NCBI GenBank assembly: GCA_015039465.1
Contig: MU130364.1
Coordinates: forward strand, 396,346 to 460,345
Direction: 5' to 3'
Length of the DNA stretch: 64,000 nucleotides
Source: Phlegmacium glaucopus
Taxonomy: Eukaryota; Basidiomycota; Agaricomycetes; Agaricales; Cortinariaceae
Within the stretch, counting starts at the first letter, position 1. Each line of letters starts with the position of its first letter. Of this stretch, positions 22,250 to 33,029 are shown piece by piece. Position numbers and translations under genes: made by a program. Under the pieces are notes generated by a model, which worked only from the letters and a program-made list of their open reading frames with translations, made no database searches and was not told where the DNA came from.

Positions 22250-22490
22250 ACTGAAATGGAAGCAGGGGTTGACAGTTCAGGTGAGAAGGATTGACTGTTT
22301 AGTCCCGGCGAGGGTGAACTTCTGATGGATGAATAGGAAACACAAGAATCTTTCTTACAATGGACCAACAATGGACGAAAAAGGTGTGGCTTGCGTTTGG
22401 CTGCGCTTTCGTATAATTGTGGGAGAATCCGGGGTATCCCTGACTACTTTCAAAAGCCACGAGGAGCTGCTTCTATCTGAACAATCAGTG
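22250..22490 (+). repeat. Upstream cassette U in unit B
   Basis: Plus orientation, between inhibitor copy 3 (minus) and the desaturase relic (plus). Signature words are CCCGGCGAGGGTGAACTTC, GGAAACACAAGAATCTTTC, GGCTTGCGTTTGGCTGCG and GGGGTATCCCTGACTAC. A conserved frame (VACVWL, then IIVGESGVSL) recurs in copies but is too short and variable to call a gene. Confidence 0.7.
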
Positions 22491-22861
22491 GTGCCGGTGA
22501 ATGTCATTGGCATGAGGCCGCAGACTACATTGGCAACTTTTGGGTGTGTGGCACGTGCTTCTGATCACCCTACCGCCTGTGATTTCAGGTTGGTTGGCTC
22601 GACTACTCAGTTGTGTTGGTAACGGTTTCGAGTTGCATCTCGTCCTTCATGTCGATAAGTGAGTTTCAAGAATATATAGAGAGAGACTCCTAAATCATTT
22701 ATTGCGCCAGATTTCAGTCCTTTTGGAGGTGTAGAGACCTTTGACGAATGCAAACTTTGAACGGTCTCCTAGACCAATATTACTGTGCAAGAAAAAGGCG
22801 CCAGGGATAGATATATATATCCCGCTCCTGCTCAGGACCCAACATTTCTCATGTTAATAAC

Positions 22862-23262
22862 TGAAGAGCTCATCGAACGCAAAGGCACATCCGGAAGTGA
22901 AGACAGCGACAATTTATTTTCTTACATACATTCATAAAGGTCACTAAAATAATTGGACGTGGTCCCCTTGCAAATATCTTTCTACAACAAACGCTTTCCT
23001 TTATTTCATCTTTTGTGCGTACGCGCCGGTAGCTGCGAACCACAATCGCTTTCTGGCTATCCATGAAATCACGCACAACCTAGCGTTCAAGGGTATCACG
23101 CATAATAAACTTCTTCCTATTTTGGCCAACCCGCCAGTCGGCGTTCCTTGTTCCGCAGCTTTCAAGGTTCGTCTTCCGTCCCTGCGTGGCGTACTTACAA
23201 CATGGCGCATATGTATAGGGTTATCATATCGACCATTATAAATTTATGGGCCAGGAATTGCT
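22862..23262 (+). pseudogene. Sphingolipid delta-4 desaturase (DES1) relic, unit B
   Basis: Parallel to the relic at 10064-10546 but more eroded at its start. Readable words are TEEL, VTKIIGRGP, AANHNRFLAIHEITHNLAF (first histidine box), ANPPVGVPCSAAFK, and GYHIDHYKFMGQ, in which the last histidine of the second box is now Tyr. It stops abruptly at 23262, where sequence shared with 11096 begins. Two independently decaying copies at equivalent places in units A and B show that the desaturase was part of the duplicated unit. Confidence 0.72.
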
Positions 23263-23464
23263 CTGCTTGAACAACATAATTAGGGAAGAATATTTTTTTC
23301 CGTACGTATCATACCATTTATCGTAAGTGCGCCTTTTCCTGTTTACCACATTCTAAATATTATTCTCTGGCCAACATTCGTCCGTTCGCAGCGCCTCGCA
23401 CGGCAGTGGGACTTGTTCAATGTAATACTTGCTCAGCTCCTTTCCGACTTCGCTCTAGTGACTA

Positions 23465-23977
23465 CCTTCGGTTATTGATTGTCATAAATGATGCGCACAC
23501 TTAAGCTACTTGGTGACGGATCGGGTATATTGGGGGTGATGGTGAAATGTAAAAATGTATTGGTCGATATTGTTGTGTTTTGAGCTGAATTGGACGCGCT
23601 CAGTGATGAGGTAGGCGGAGTGAAAACCACACCGGATTGACTATGACTGATGATGGAATATCCGTGCCAGAGCTGAGCGCTGAGCGCCCATGAATCCCTA
23701 AGATAAATGTTTGTGCCAGACTTAGCAATGTGCCGAGGTTATTGGCTCCAGTATCAAAGAAGGAGCTAGAGGTGGCATTGCAAGGCTCCAGTTTGCCAAC
23801 AGCTTCCACTCAGCTGAAGTTGGAGACTAACTGGTCAGAGCGACACAACGGTCGAACCCAAAATACTGCTTCATACTCAATGGTCCCTCTTTGAACATTC
23901 AACCTAAGTCATAAGATGTGACCTTCAAAAAGTACAACAATTCAAAACTATGGATAGGCTCCCGCCGTAATCCGAAC
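23465..23977. other. Intergenic between unit B and inhibitor copy 4
   Basis: No gene seen. From about 23890 the sequence is the duplicated 3' flank shared by the inhibitor genes (CTATCCATAGTTTTGAATTGTTGTAC on the minus strand). Confidence 0.4.
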
Positions 23978-24603
23978 TCAATTCTTCGTCAACGGGAGCA
24001 GTTCCCAAGCCGGCTTAGTGCTGTCTGACTCGGATCCTGGGTAAAATGGGTAACTTTTGATTATGACCTGGATGAAAGACATTTAATTCTTCATCATTAC
24101 AAGCAATGTCAAGTATTTTCACCCCTCCGTTGACCTCCACACCAAGAAGGTGTAGTGCCCCGGCAATATGATCATCGGGAATAACACTGATAAGTGAGCT
24201 AGCGAGATTTTGCAGAGAATATGAAACAAACCCACTAATAGATGTCCTTGGTGTCGGGAAGCAGGCTAAAAACCCATTTCTGCGGCTTCGAGAGAAGAAA
24301 AACTTGGTTGGGATTGCTGGGGACATCCTCTGAGACAAATTCTGGATAGAGCGGTCCTGGCGTAATTGTATAAGCGCCTTCAGGTTCCGTCGGGGTGAGG
24401 TACCACTGCGATGCAGAAACAGTTCAGCAGATAAGTGGATGAACATATTTGTTATATTAATTGACCTCTTGATCGGCTTTGCCAGTTTCGCCCTCGACGG
24501 TGAGTTGCTTCCCTTCCCCGTTGTTAGTCAGAAGCACAAACTGTGCACCGGGAATGGGGGCAGCAGCGATCTTATAAGGTCCTGGGGGAATACTAAGAGG
24601 CAT
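23978..24603 (-). CDS. Beta-trefoil protease-inhibitor-like protein, copy 4
   Basis: Same exon structure. It begins MPLSIPPGPYKIAAAPIPG, continues with LLTNNGEGKQLTVEGETG, WYLTPTEPEGAYTITPG, VFLLSKPQKWVF, IYYVIPDDHIAGALHLLGV, and ends PAWELLPLTKN. The third intron again starts GTGAAAATACT, here after GGAGGG. No stop or frameshift is visible in the spliced model. It diverges more than the others before the third intron (VEVNGG replaces the acidic NEENEK-type segment). Confidence 0.62.
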
Positions 24604-24669
24604 CTTTGGGACACTGTCAAGGATAGAGATGCGGTGGACTTTTGGATTGACGAAAGCCTTCCTTCGAAT

Positions 24670-24677
24670 CCTTTATA
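24670..24677 (-). promoter_or_regulatory. TATA box of inhibitor-like copy 4
   Basis: TATAAAGG on the minus strand, 74 bp before the start codon. Confidence 0.6.
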
Positions 24678-24944
24678 TGCGAATGGTGGAGTTGTACAAT
24701 CTGCCATTCGTGGACAATTTCGCCGGATATGCGTACTATCCCTTAACACCATTGTGGTCACGAGTGAACCAAGTATTCTTTGCTATAACGGCGTTTTCCG
24801 CTCAGATGTCAATGCACTTTTTATCGTAGGCTCACCGTGTTGCACCTTTGAGAGTTCTATGTAACCTCCGCCGCTGATCTAAAAATATCATATCTCCATT
24901 ACAACTTCGACAATTCTAGCCTTCGCCATCATAAGACTCGAATG

Positions 24945-25275
24945 GAAGCAGAGGCTGGTAGTTCAAATGAGAGGGATTGTTTGGTCCCGGCGAGAGTAAA
25001 CTTCCGACGGGTGAATAGGATTAGGAAACACAAGAATTAATATCCGCCTTATAGTGAGAAGTAAACAGCCCTACAAGACTTGAATGGAAGCAGAAGCTGA
25101 TATGGACGGTTCAAATGAAAAGGATTGTTTGGTCCCGGCGAGAGTGAATTTCCGACAGGTGAACAAGAAACACAAGAAACCTAGGGCGGATGTTTGGCTT
25201 GCATTTTTGTATAATTGTGGGAGAATCCGGGGTATTCCTATCTGCCATGAGGAGCTGCTTCCATCTGAGTAACTA
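24945..25275 (+). repeat. Upstream cassette U, two partial copies beside inhibitor copy 4
   Basis: The core GGTCCCGGCGAGAGTRAA occurs at about 24984 and again at 25129, each preceded by a GAATGGAAGCAGARGCTG-type sequence. Only the second continues into GGGAGAATCCGGGGTAT and GAGCTGCTTCCATCTGA. Partial doubling of the cassette is also seen beside copy 1. Confidence 0.6.
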
Positions 25276-25353
25276 AAATGGAGGTTATTCGTTTATGTAC
25301 AGTCAAAAATGTTCTCTGAGATGGTATTTTGCACACCACTTACGATCTCAAGC

Positions 25354-25680
25354 CTAGGCTTTCACAGGACTGCAGAAATTGAACATAAACGCCCGATTAT
25401 TGTCCAGCAATAATAAATCCGCACCATTCTTATCATAACATCTTCCGGGGGGTCCGAGTCGCTGCTTGTGTATCTCACATGCCTCCAATAGCTCACCCCA
25501 GCGTGCATCTTCAATGTCATGAAGGTTTGTGCAATACGCATCTACTTTTGACGCCTTGAAAATTTCCTTTATCAGATTCAGGGGTTTGAGAAGAGATCTG
25601 ACACGCTCGAGTTGGAAAGAGCTGGTCAGTTCAACGACAGCAAATAAAGGGAATGAGTACAAATTGCGTACCGCTGCCAT
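25354..25680 (-). CDS. Short hypothetical protein
   Basis: An open frame of 108 codons (MAAVRNLYSFPLFAVVELTS to FNFCSPVKA) with reasonable composition and no similarity I recognise. The 5' part may instead be intronic: ATGGCAGCG|GTACGC contains a good donor, and a frame upstream (MALPFGSDWAPFW, from about 25785) could be an earlier exon, but I could not find a junction that keeps frame. It may be real, but the boundaries are unreliable. Confidence 0.35.
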   Translation of the reverse strand: MAAVRNLYSFPLFAVVELTSSFQLERVRSLLKPLNLIKEIFKASKVDAYCTNLHDIEDARWGELLEACEIHKQRLGPPGRCYDKNGADLLLLDNNRAFMFNFCSPVKA

Positions 25681-26247
25681 TACAAGTGCAACTGGTCTCT
25701 TCGGGTGGTTGCTCTCTTTCCAGCTCGAGTGTGCGGTCAGATCTCCTCCAAAATGGAGCCCAATCTGAGCCGAACGGGAGGGCCATGGTTTCAGTGACTC
25801 GGATGAATTTTGAAAGTAAACGGCCTACAACAAACCCGATTCATCAACATTTTACCTGGTACTTAGGATCTTGAGCCGGGGGGTGAAGGATGCTTAAAAG
25901 AGAGGTCCATCCATGCGCAACAATGCGCAATAAACCTAATTCCTAACTTCATTGTCTTCTTTGAGGGTGATGTATTGTTTGACAAGATTCAGTGCGCTGG
26001 AACCTATGCTCGATCGCTTTTTGTTGATCTGGTTGTACTGTAGGCATGACAAACCAATAATATATAACGTTAGTCTTGAAGAAGAAAATGAGCGGAAGGG
26101 AGCTGGAATCTATAACTGAAAATCTACCAATACTAAGTACTGCTAAACTTAAAAACATATTGCCGGTTGTAACTCCGCTGATGCCTTCCCTTTAATATTT
26201 AGTCTCCGACGCCTTGTGCCTCAACATGCTTTCAGGACCGGCTTATC

Positions 26248-29200
26248 ATGGTTCAGACGAGAAGAAGAAGGGTATCGTACATTATTCCTTCGCCCTCAGA
26301 GTCTATTCGTCGATTACAACTTCCTCCACATGGGGTATCACGATTGGGTGCCACAGGTCCTCTTTTAATACCGTTTGCGGGTCAATCCGGTTCAAATTCT
26401 AAAGGATTAAAGCCTCGTCATCGTTTGGGTGTTGCATCGTTAGCGCTCGATACTTCCACCCAACTGGTTGGGAAAGCTACGCCTGGAGGTATCCTCTATT
26501 CGGGCGGGAGGGATGGATTAGTTATGTCTTGGGATCTCGGAATACCTATGAAGAGGCGGAGAGTGAGGCTACGTCAATCAGTGAAAGTAAGGCAGGGTAG
26601 TTGGGAGACTATGACCGGCTGGGGGGACGACGCCCAGGATGAGGACCTTGAGGAAGGAGACGAGCGAGTTAACGATGGCGATATACTAGGCGATGTCACA
26701 GACAATATCAACAGGCGACGACTACGAGCACAGAGCAGAGCGGGCGAAATTCCTTATGAACATCAGTGGGAAACAGATCTGTCTACATTTGAAGCCGGGA
26801 CCGTATGTGATTTTCTATTATTTATCCACCCCTAACATATCTTACCTTGGACTAGCCTACTCAGTTCAGACAATCTGCGCAGGCGCACACAGATTGGGTC
26901 AACGATATCCTCCTTTGCAACTATAATCAAACGGGTTCGTTCCAACGTGCTACTTATATATTTAATTGTAACGTTCACCAGTCGTCTCTGCTTCATCTGA
27001 CGGAACCGTCAAGGCATGGAGTCCACACGCTTCGCCCCTCACCGATCCATCAACGATTGGATCTCACAGTGACTACGTGCGATGTTTGACACATTGGTGC
27101 GCTCCTGCCATTCACAATTACTCAACGAGGTTAAATGTATTCACAGTCGTGAACAAAATTGGGTCGCTTCAGGCTCTTTTGACCGCACAATTAAACTTTG
27201 GGATTTGAATCATACTACAACTGACGCGCTTGTCACATTGAACCCTCCAGATGCGACAGCTCCCAAATCATCGGTGTATGCTCTCACAACCGATCCTTTT
27301 GGTCGAACAATTGCATCCGGGTCTCCGGAACGAGTTATCCGTTTGTGGGATCCTCGTACAGGCAAAAGAACTGGTTTGACCCATTTAATTGCTCTGTCTT
27401 GCTCTCGTTGACGTTCAACTCAGGAAAACTAGTCGGACATACCGATAACTTAAGGGCTATCTTGATCTCAGAAGATTCGAAATATGTAAGGTGGCTTCTA
27501 GTTATGATGTCCGATTATAATTCCTGACATGTGGGACTTAGCTTTTGACAGGATCAGCAGATGGTAAGTAACGACAAAACATTCATAATCATGAATGAGC
27601 ACTTAACGAAGTGTAGCATCTATCAAATTGTGGTCTCTCGTATCTCAGCGATGCCTGCATACTTTCACTCACCATACCGAATCCGTTTGGTCTCTCTTCT
27701 CTGACCATCCTTGTCTAGAAATATTTTATTCAGGCGACCGTTCTGGATTAGTCTCCAGAGTTGACGTGGAAAACTGCGCCGACATCTCTGATGGTGAATG
27801 TGTCGTCATGTGCAATGATTCTCTAGACTCGATGAGACCTTCCTGCGAGGGTATCAATAAAATTGTCGTCATGGATGATAATCTATTGTGGACTGCTAGC
27901 GGTACTTCCACCATTCGCCGATGGAACATCCCCCAACGGCGATCGCTGAGGATATCCACTCAGGATTCTGATGGAGAGCGTCTCCCACCCAAGTCACGAA
28001 GACGGACACTTACAGTCGATGCTCCTTCGGATGCTCACACGCGACCAAGAAGTATGTCATTTTCACCTTCCGTCCATTCCTTGGCATCGGAGCACTATAC
28101 AGAAACCAAATTGAACGGTTTACCTTACGAAAGTCTTGTCAAGCTCGTTTCTCCCAACGATCCATTCACGACATACACCGCTAACCGCATCCGCGACCCC
28201 GAAGTGGCTACTCTCTACTCTGCAGCATCCGTTATGTCTGTTCCTAATCAAATCGTACGTCCACCTGACCAATCTGCCCTTCATACCTCCCCCCTCCAAA
28301 GTTCGCGAACTGAAGACACTGTTATGGCTTCCAACACTGCGCGTATGAAATACAACGAACGAGAACTCGCTGCAGATGCTGTGCCGCTCTGTTCGAAGCC
28401 AGATGATATAATTCCAGGAGATCATGGACTTGTGCGTTGTATCATATTGAGTGATAGAATCAATGCTTTGACCGTGGATACTGCTGGGGAAGTGGCGGTA
28501 TGGGATATTGTTCGGGGGATATGCCAGGGTAGATATTTGCCTGAGGATGTTGCTGCTGCTAGTTTGGCTGGGAGTGCGGCGGGAGGAAGTGATGAAAAGG
28601 AGAGGAGTCCTCGTGAGGCGTTGGAGACTGTCCGGGAACGGATTGAAGGAGAAGCTGTGGTTTCAACTTGGTGTTCAGCTGATACCAAAGCTGGGGTTTT
28701 GACGATCCATTTGACTGAACGATGCTTCGAAGCTGAAGTTTATGCGGATGAGGTAGGTTTTACTCATGACCGTCACTTCAATGATGAATCCAAGTGTAAG
28801 TTACTTGATAATTTGCTTTTTATTATTTTGTGATTTAACTTCTTTTTGACGATAGTAAATGTTGGTAAATGGGTCTTGAGAAACTTGTTCATTGGATTTA
28901 TTCGAGAACAACAACGGAGGCATTCACCGGATGGAGCGTCACAACCAACTGTTAGTCGCACTCCAAGTAATGATGTTCTTGATCGATATACTCCAACTCG
29001 AATGCACTCGTCACTTGAGCCTCTCAAAATACTCGCCATCAACGCCGTCAACAGTGGTACAATCGTATCTTCATCTAATATGATACCCGCCATTACGCCG
29101 ACTGTCTCCCCTACCGCCCGCTCATCATCTCCTTTGCTTACACCTTTAATACCCCTACATAACACATGGAGAGATGCTCAATCGACTCTTCCTTCTATAC

Positions 29201-30449
29201 CCCAATCCCCTATGCCTAGTCAGGACACCACGCCTACGCCTACGCCTATCGTACCTCCACGAAGACGGTCTGGCACAATTGACGGTGCTGTAACTCCAGG
29301 CCCACTAAGCTCTAATGTTTCAAAAGATGATTATTTTACAAATCGAGCTCGACAATCACCAGTTCAAGGAGGTCCCTCTGACGACTTTTCAGGATGGACA
29401 GGTCCTAGTAAACAAGAGCCCCAAACGCCGATTACGCCCAGTGGATTAATGGGAAGGCTGAAAAACTTTGGGAGGGTAGCAAAGAGGCCTGTAAGCGAGG
29501 TTCCAAATACTTCGACGCTAGAATCGTCTGTTACTGCTGTCGTAGGAACTCCCGCGACACCTGTGGTGAGTCTTATTTAACATGCGACGAGCGATTTCTT
29601 ACTGATTGACTGCTGTTTGAGGATAGGGAAACCAAGTTGTGCGAGAAGCGCCAAAGACGGCCGTACAACAACTCCTCTTATCTCCTATAAACCCTCCCAC
29701 ATCCAACGACGCACCGCTACATTTCTTTCCTCCTAATACAACTGTCCTTCTATCTGAGGAAGCTTTGCCAAGTTATACCACTGTTTACCGGGGTACTGTG
29801 TCGACCACCCATAGCGATATAGATGCTTTGGAGAAGACGATGCCGATGTGGCTCGCCGAGTATCTGTTGCTCAATCAAACACCTCCGTCGGCTCCTGTTG
29901 TGAAATTTAGCTTCGTATTGATGCCTTGGAATAAAGACCCCGATGTTGAACCACTACCGGAACTCTTGAATGCGTATGTTATGCCTCTGTCTCAATCTGA
30001 ATTATTTTTCAAACTAACAATTTGCTTTCGTAAATAGCACCCATTCTAAATTAACTGCCAGTCGTTACCTTCGGATTCGGAAGATTATATATCATGTATG
30101 TTGATCAGAGATCTCAAATTCTCTCCAGCCAAACTAATCTGTTCGAAACAACCTATCACAACCCGCATACACACACATACAGGTTCAAGATAAACTTGAC
30201 AGAATACAATCAGGATCGAAAACAGTCTCTCTTCGTTCGTCTGTCGATAGTCAAGGTCAAGGTCAAATCCAAATCCAAGCCCAAGCCAGAGCGTCACGGT
30301 CTCCCCCAGAGGAGATTTATGAAATCCTGTGTAACGACACGCTATTACCGTACGAGATGACTTTGGCAGCTGTGCGACAGTATGTTTGGAGACAAGGGAC
30401 GGAGCTTGTGATGCACTATCGCAAGAAGCGTGTAATATCCCCAGGGTAA
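26248..30449 (+). CDS. WD40-repeat deubiquitinase activator, WDR48/Bun107 homologue
   Basis: Eleven exons (26248-26802, 26865-26934, 26982-27096, 27147-27373, 27424-27485, 27542-27563, 27617-28795, 28856-29565, 29627-29973, 30038-30095, 30183-30449) give 1203 residues. The first half is a WD40 propeller: [86 protein letters not shown]. The C-terminus is the WDR48-type domain ([15 protein letters not shown], then [19 protein letters not shown] and [12 protein letters not shown]). WDR48/Bun107 proteins bind and stimulate ubiquitin-specific proteases. A long Ser/Pro/Thr-rich stretch near residues 780-950 looks disordered. One exon is only 22 nt. Confidence 0.92.
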
Positions 30450-30972
30450 ACTGGAAACAGTCGTCGGGTTTGTAAAACAGTGATAAAGCACTTAGAGGAG
30501 GAAAGGGTGGGAGAATATAATATATTTATTTATTGGGTAGGATTATTTCTGTAGCGAGGATTACAATTGTTTTATGGATTTATACACCCTAGCATGATTT
30601 GTGATACTGGTGTACTTTCTGGCGCTTATCACGTAATCTCAGATTACCTGTGTGGGCACCACAACTTGAATGAGCACATGATTTCGATGGTCTATCACTT
30701 CTTGCTTGCGACACTATACCGCACAGCGTGCTCGACTGTTAGCTGCATCCGAGAGGTCGAAGAAACGCTAGCATTTATAATGAGGAGAATACAAGTGTAT
30801 GTGGGGGAAGTAAATAATATGGTGATCGTAACTATTGCCGACATATTGAGTAACTTGTTGGATGAAATGGCTAGGAATTAAAGCTAGAAAATAAAGGAGT
30901 TTAGGGTACATCTGTAACTGACATGAGGCCTGCCACCATGCTGAGTGTTACTATAAATGAAGGAAAGAGTCA
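30450..30972. other. Convergent intergenic region
   Basis: It lies between the 3' ends of the WDR48 homologue and the zinc-finger gene. A 104-codon plus-strand frame (30567-30881, MFYGFIHPSMICDTG...) is uninterrupted, but I recognise nothing in it, and it may be chance or 3' UTR. Confidence 0.35.
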
Positions 30973-31383
30973 TTACCCTTTGCGTTTCTTTGGCGAATGA
31001 TCGTCGAACAACACTTCGGGATGGCGGGCCCGCATATGCGCCTTCCAACTATTATCCCGAGCATAGCTATTTTTGCAGAAAGGACATTTCACCCTAGTCA
31101 ATCTGAGATGGACCGAGATGATATGCCTCAGGACATGGGCGTTTAAAAGTTTCTTCCCACAACCATCCCAGTGACAGAGCGTGGCTCCAGTTCTGAGTCT
31201 CAGATTGATACCGTGTGAGAGCAGGTGCTTAATGATGCCAGGGTTCGAGTTGTGTATCATTTCATCGCAGGACTCGCCCCATTGGCATTTAATATAGGCG
31301 GAATCGGCACTGACTTTGCATTTCCTTTTCGGTGGGGCGCGGGTATAGGGAAGTAGCCGGGGCTTTGGGGGGGTTGACAGCAC
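30973..31383 (-). CDS. Small C2H2-type zinc-finger protein
   Basis: A single exon of 136 residues. After a basic N-terminus (PPKRKCKV) come three finger-like modules: CQWGESC with later HLLSH, CHWDGCGKKLL with HVLRHIISVH, and CPFCKNSYARDNSWKAHMRARH. The tail PKKRKG could act as a nuclear signal. The first two modules have the C-x4-C spacing typical of fungal regulators, and the third is a classical C-x2-C finger. It is probably a nuclear DNA-binding protein of a basidiomycete-specific type. Its targets are unknown. Confidence 0.75.
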   Translation of the reverse strand: MLSTPPKPRLLPYTRAPPKRKCKVSADSAYIKCQWGESCDEMIHNSNPGIIKHLLSHGINLRLRTGATLCHWDGCGKKLLNAHVLRHIISVHLRLTRVKCPFCKNSYARDNSWKAHMRARHPEVLFDDHSPKKRKG

Positions 31384-31611
31384 GGGGGAAGGGGGTATAT
31401 TTATGCTGTGGCAAAAAATGAGCTGAAGGAAAACACAACGAAAAGAAGACCCAACGTACTACTGCATGAAAAGGTCAGTAGACTCACTATTACTAGAGTC
31501 GCAATAGTTGTGGCGATAATAGCTTTTGTTTACGGCCGGAGCAGGGCCTGTCATAAGACTGGTTGGGGAAAAAGTAAAAGTCAGATTCTAAAACCTACAC
31601 GGAAATTCGGA

Positions 31612-31942
31612 TTAACGAGCGTACAGATCTGGCTTAATCTCCCTAATAACATCAAGTGGAAGAGGACCTTTACTCGCCGAGTCTTCCACTAAAGTGTTAT
31701 AAAGTTGAAGCAATCCATGATTGAACGCAGCCTCAACGCGTGGATCTTGAAAATCAGTGATGATTTGGAACTCCTCCTGAGTCATCACATAGTCTTTAGC
31801 TGGATTATTTTCTCTACAAGAGAGAAAAAGGCAATGAGAACCCGACGTTACAAAATTGCAAAACTCACGCGTCTACCATAATCCGAAGCAGTCGGAGAGC
31901 TTCAAAAGCGTCAACAGGTAGTTTAATTTCTGGCCCTGTCAT
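31612..31942 (-). CDS. Small conserved-looking two-exon protein, 91 residues
   Basis: Exons 31942-31869 and 31813-31612 are joined across a 55-nt GT-AG intron (GTGAGTTTT to TCTTGTAG) and give whole codons. The product reads MTGPEIKLPVDAFEALRLLR, then IMVDA, ENNPAKDYVMTQEEFQIITD and FQDPRVEAAFNHGLLQLYNT, ending IREIKPDLYAR. It is soluble, acidic and mostly helical in character, without a signal peptide or cysteines. I do not recognise the family. A plus-strand frame at 31408-31692 partly overlaps it and is probably a shadow. Confidence 0.6.
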
Positions 31943-33029
31943 GATACAAAATAAGAGAGTGTGAAGACGTTAATTGAGGGTTGAGTCGTAGATTAATGTG
32001 GGGGGGTGGACGATATCGCTGTAAAATAAAGCATATATACATAAGGACAATGCGAGGCCACCAAAAAAAAGCGTTAGAAAATCGGTACAGTTCCCCATTA
32101 AACAATGTGGCCTCCCGCACTGGAAAAGAAAAGCGGGCCACAGTAGATCAATGGCCAGAGATGTTTGTTACGTGAGATGCCAAAGCGCCAGGCCGCAGCC
32201 TGCCGTACGTTTATACTGCACTATTTTACGAGGCCATTACATAATGCTCCTAGAGAACGAATGTAATGTTGAATATGGATATCAGAATTATGCAACTCAG
32301 CTTGATCAATCTCTGTTTCCTGGGTATTGCATAGATTCTTGAATTGAGCCACTGGCAGACTAAGTAAGTGGTTTGTGTTAAGCGTGGGAAAACAACGTTA
32401 ACCTAATCAATCTATTAATATCCAGTTTGGCAAGATCACCACACCACACTCTGCCACAGCACGCTATCGAACGGGTTTCGAACTGTGCTTCATAACTTCG
32501 TGATCACTGCTTGATATTTGGGGCCCGGTTCACCAAAAAATTTGACTGAAAAAGTTCGATCTGTACTATTTACTCGGAATTGCGTCTAAACTTTAACGGA
32601 CTGCTCTTCTTGATCTCTTATGGTAAACTCATGAGCACTTACTATTCTCACCTCATGTAGGAACAGCTAGATACTAACTATTACCACATGAGAGTCACGA
32701 GCAGGACTGATTTACTTATCAGAGTAATTTTGGTAGGGTAAAAGTGGCCAAACTCGAAGAGGTCCTCCCTTCCTGGGAGAGCCAAATAAACTGTTTGATC
32801 ACACCTTCCAAAGTTAGATGTTCCAGCCAAAACCCTGATGTTGCAAGTTTGCGGAGAAGCCCAGAGCCGGAAACAAGGAGCGGGGGATACCTTGATTCTG
32901 AGCTCAGACTAGATCATATTTTCCAACGCCATAATACAACCTTCGGAATTGTGTTTCAACCTTTAGTCACTACATGTGAGATAGTGGCTAAGCCAGCTTT
33001 ATGAGTGTACAACTTACAAAAAGGATGCT
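31943..33029. other. Intergenic, no gene seen
   Basis: No coding sequence that I can support. A short inverted motif (CTCATGAG, then CACCTCATG and CCACATGAGAG) lies at about 32628-32692. Several short frames are not convincing. Confidence 0.4.

Noticed and set aside
31408..31692. 94-codon plus-strand frame as a gene
   Set aside because: Its 3' part runs antisense to the convincing two-exon gene at 31612-31942 and has no recognisable feature beyond a chance hydrophobic stretch.
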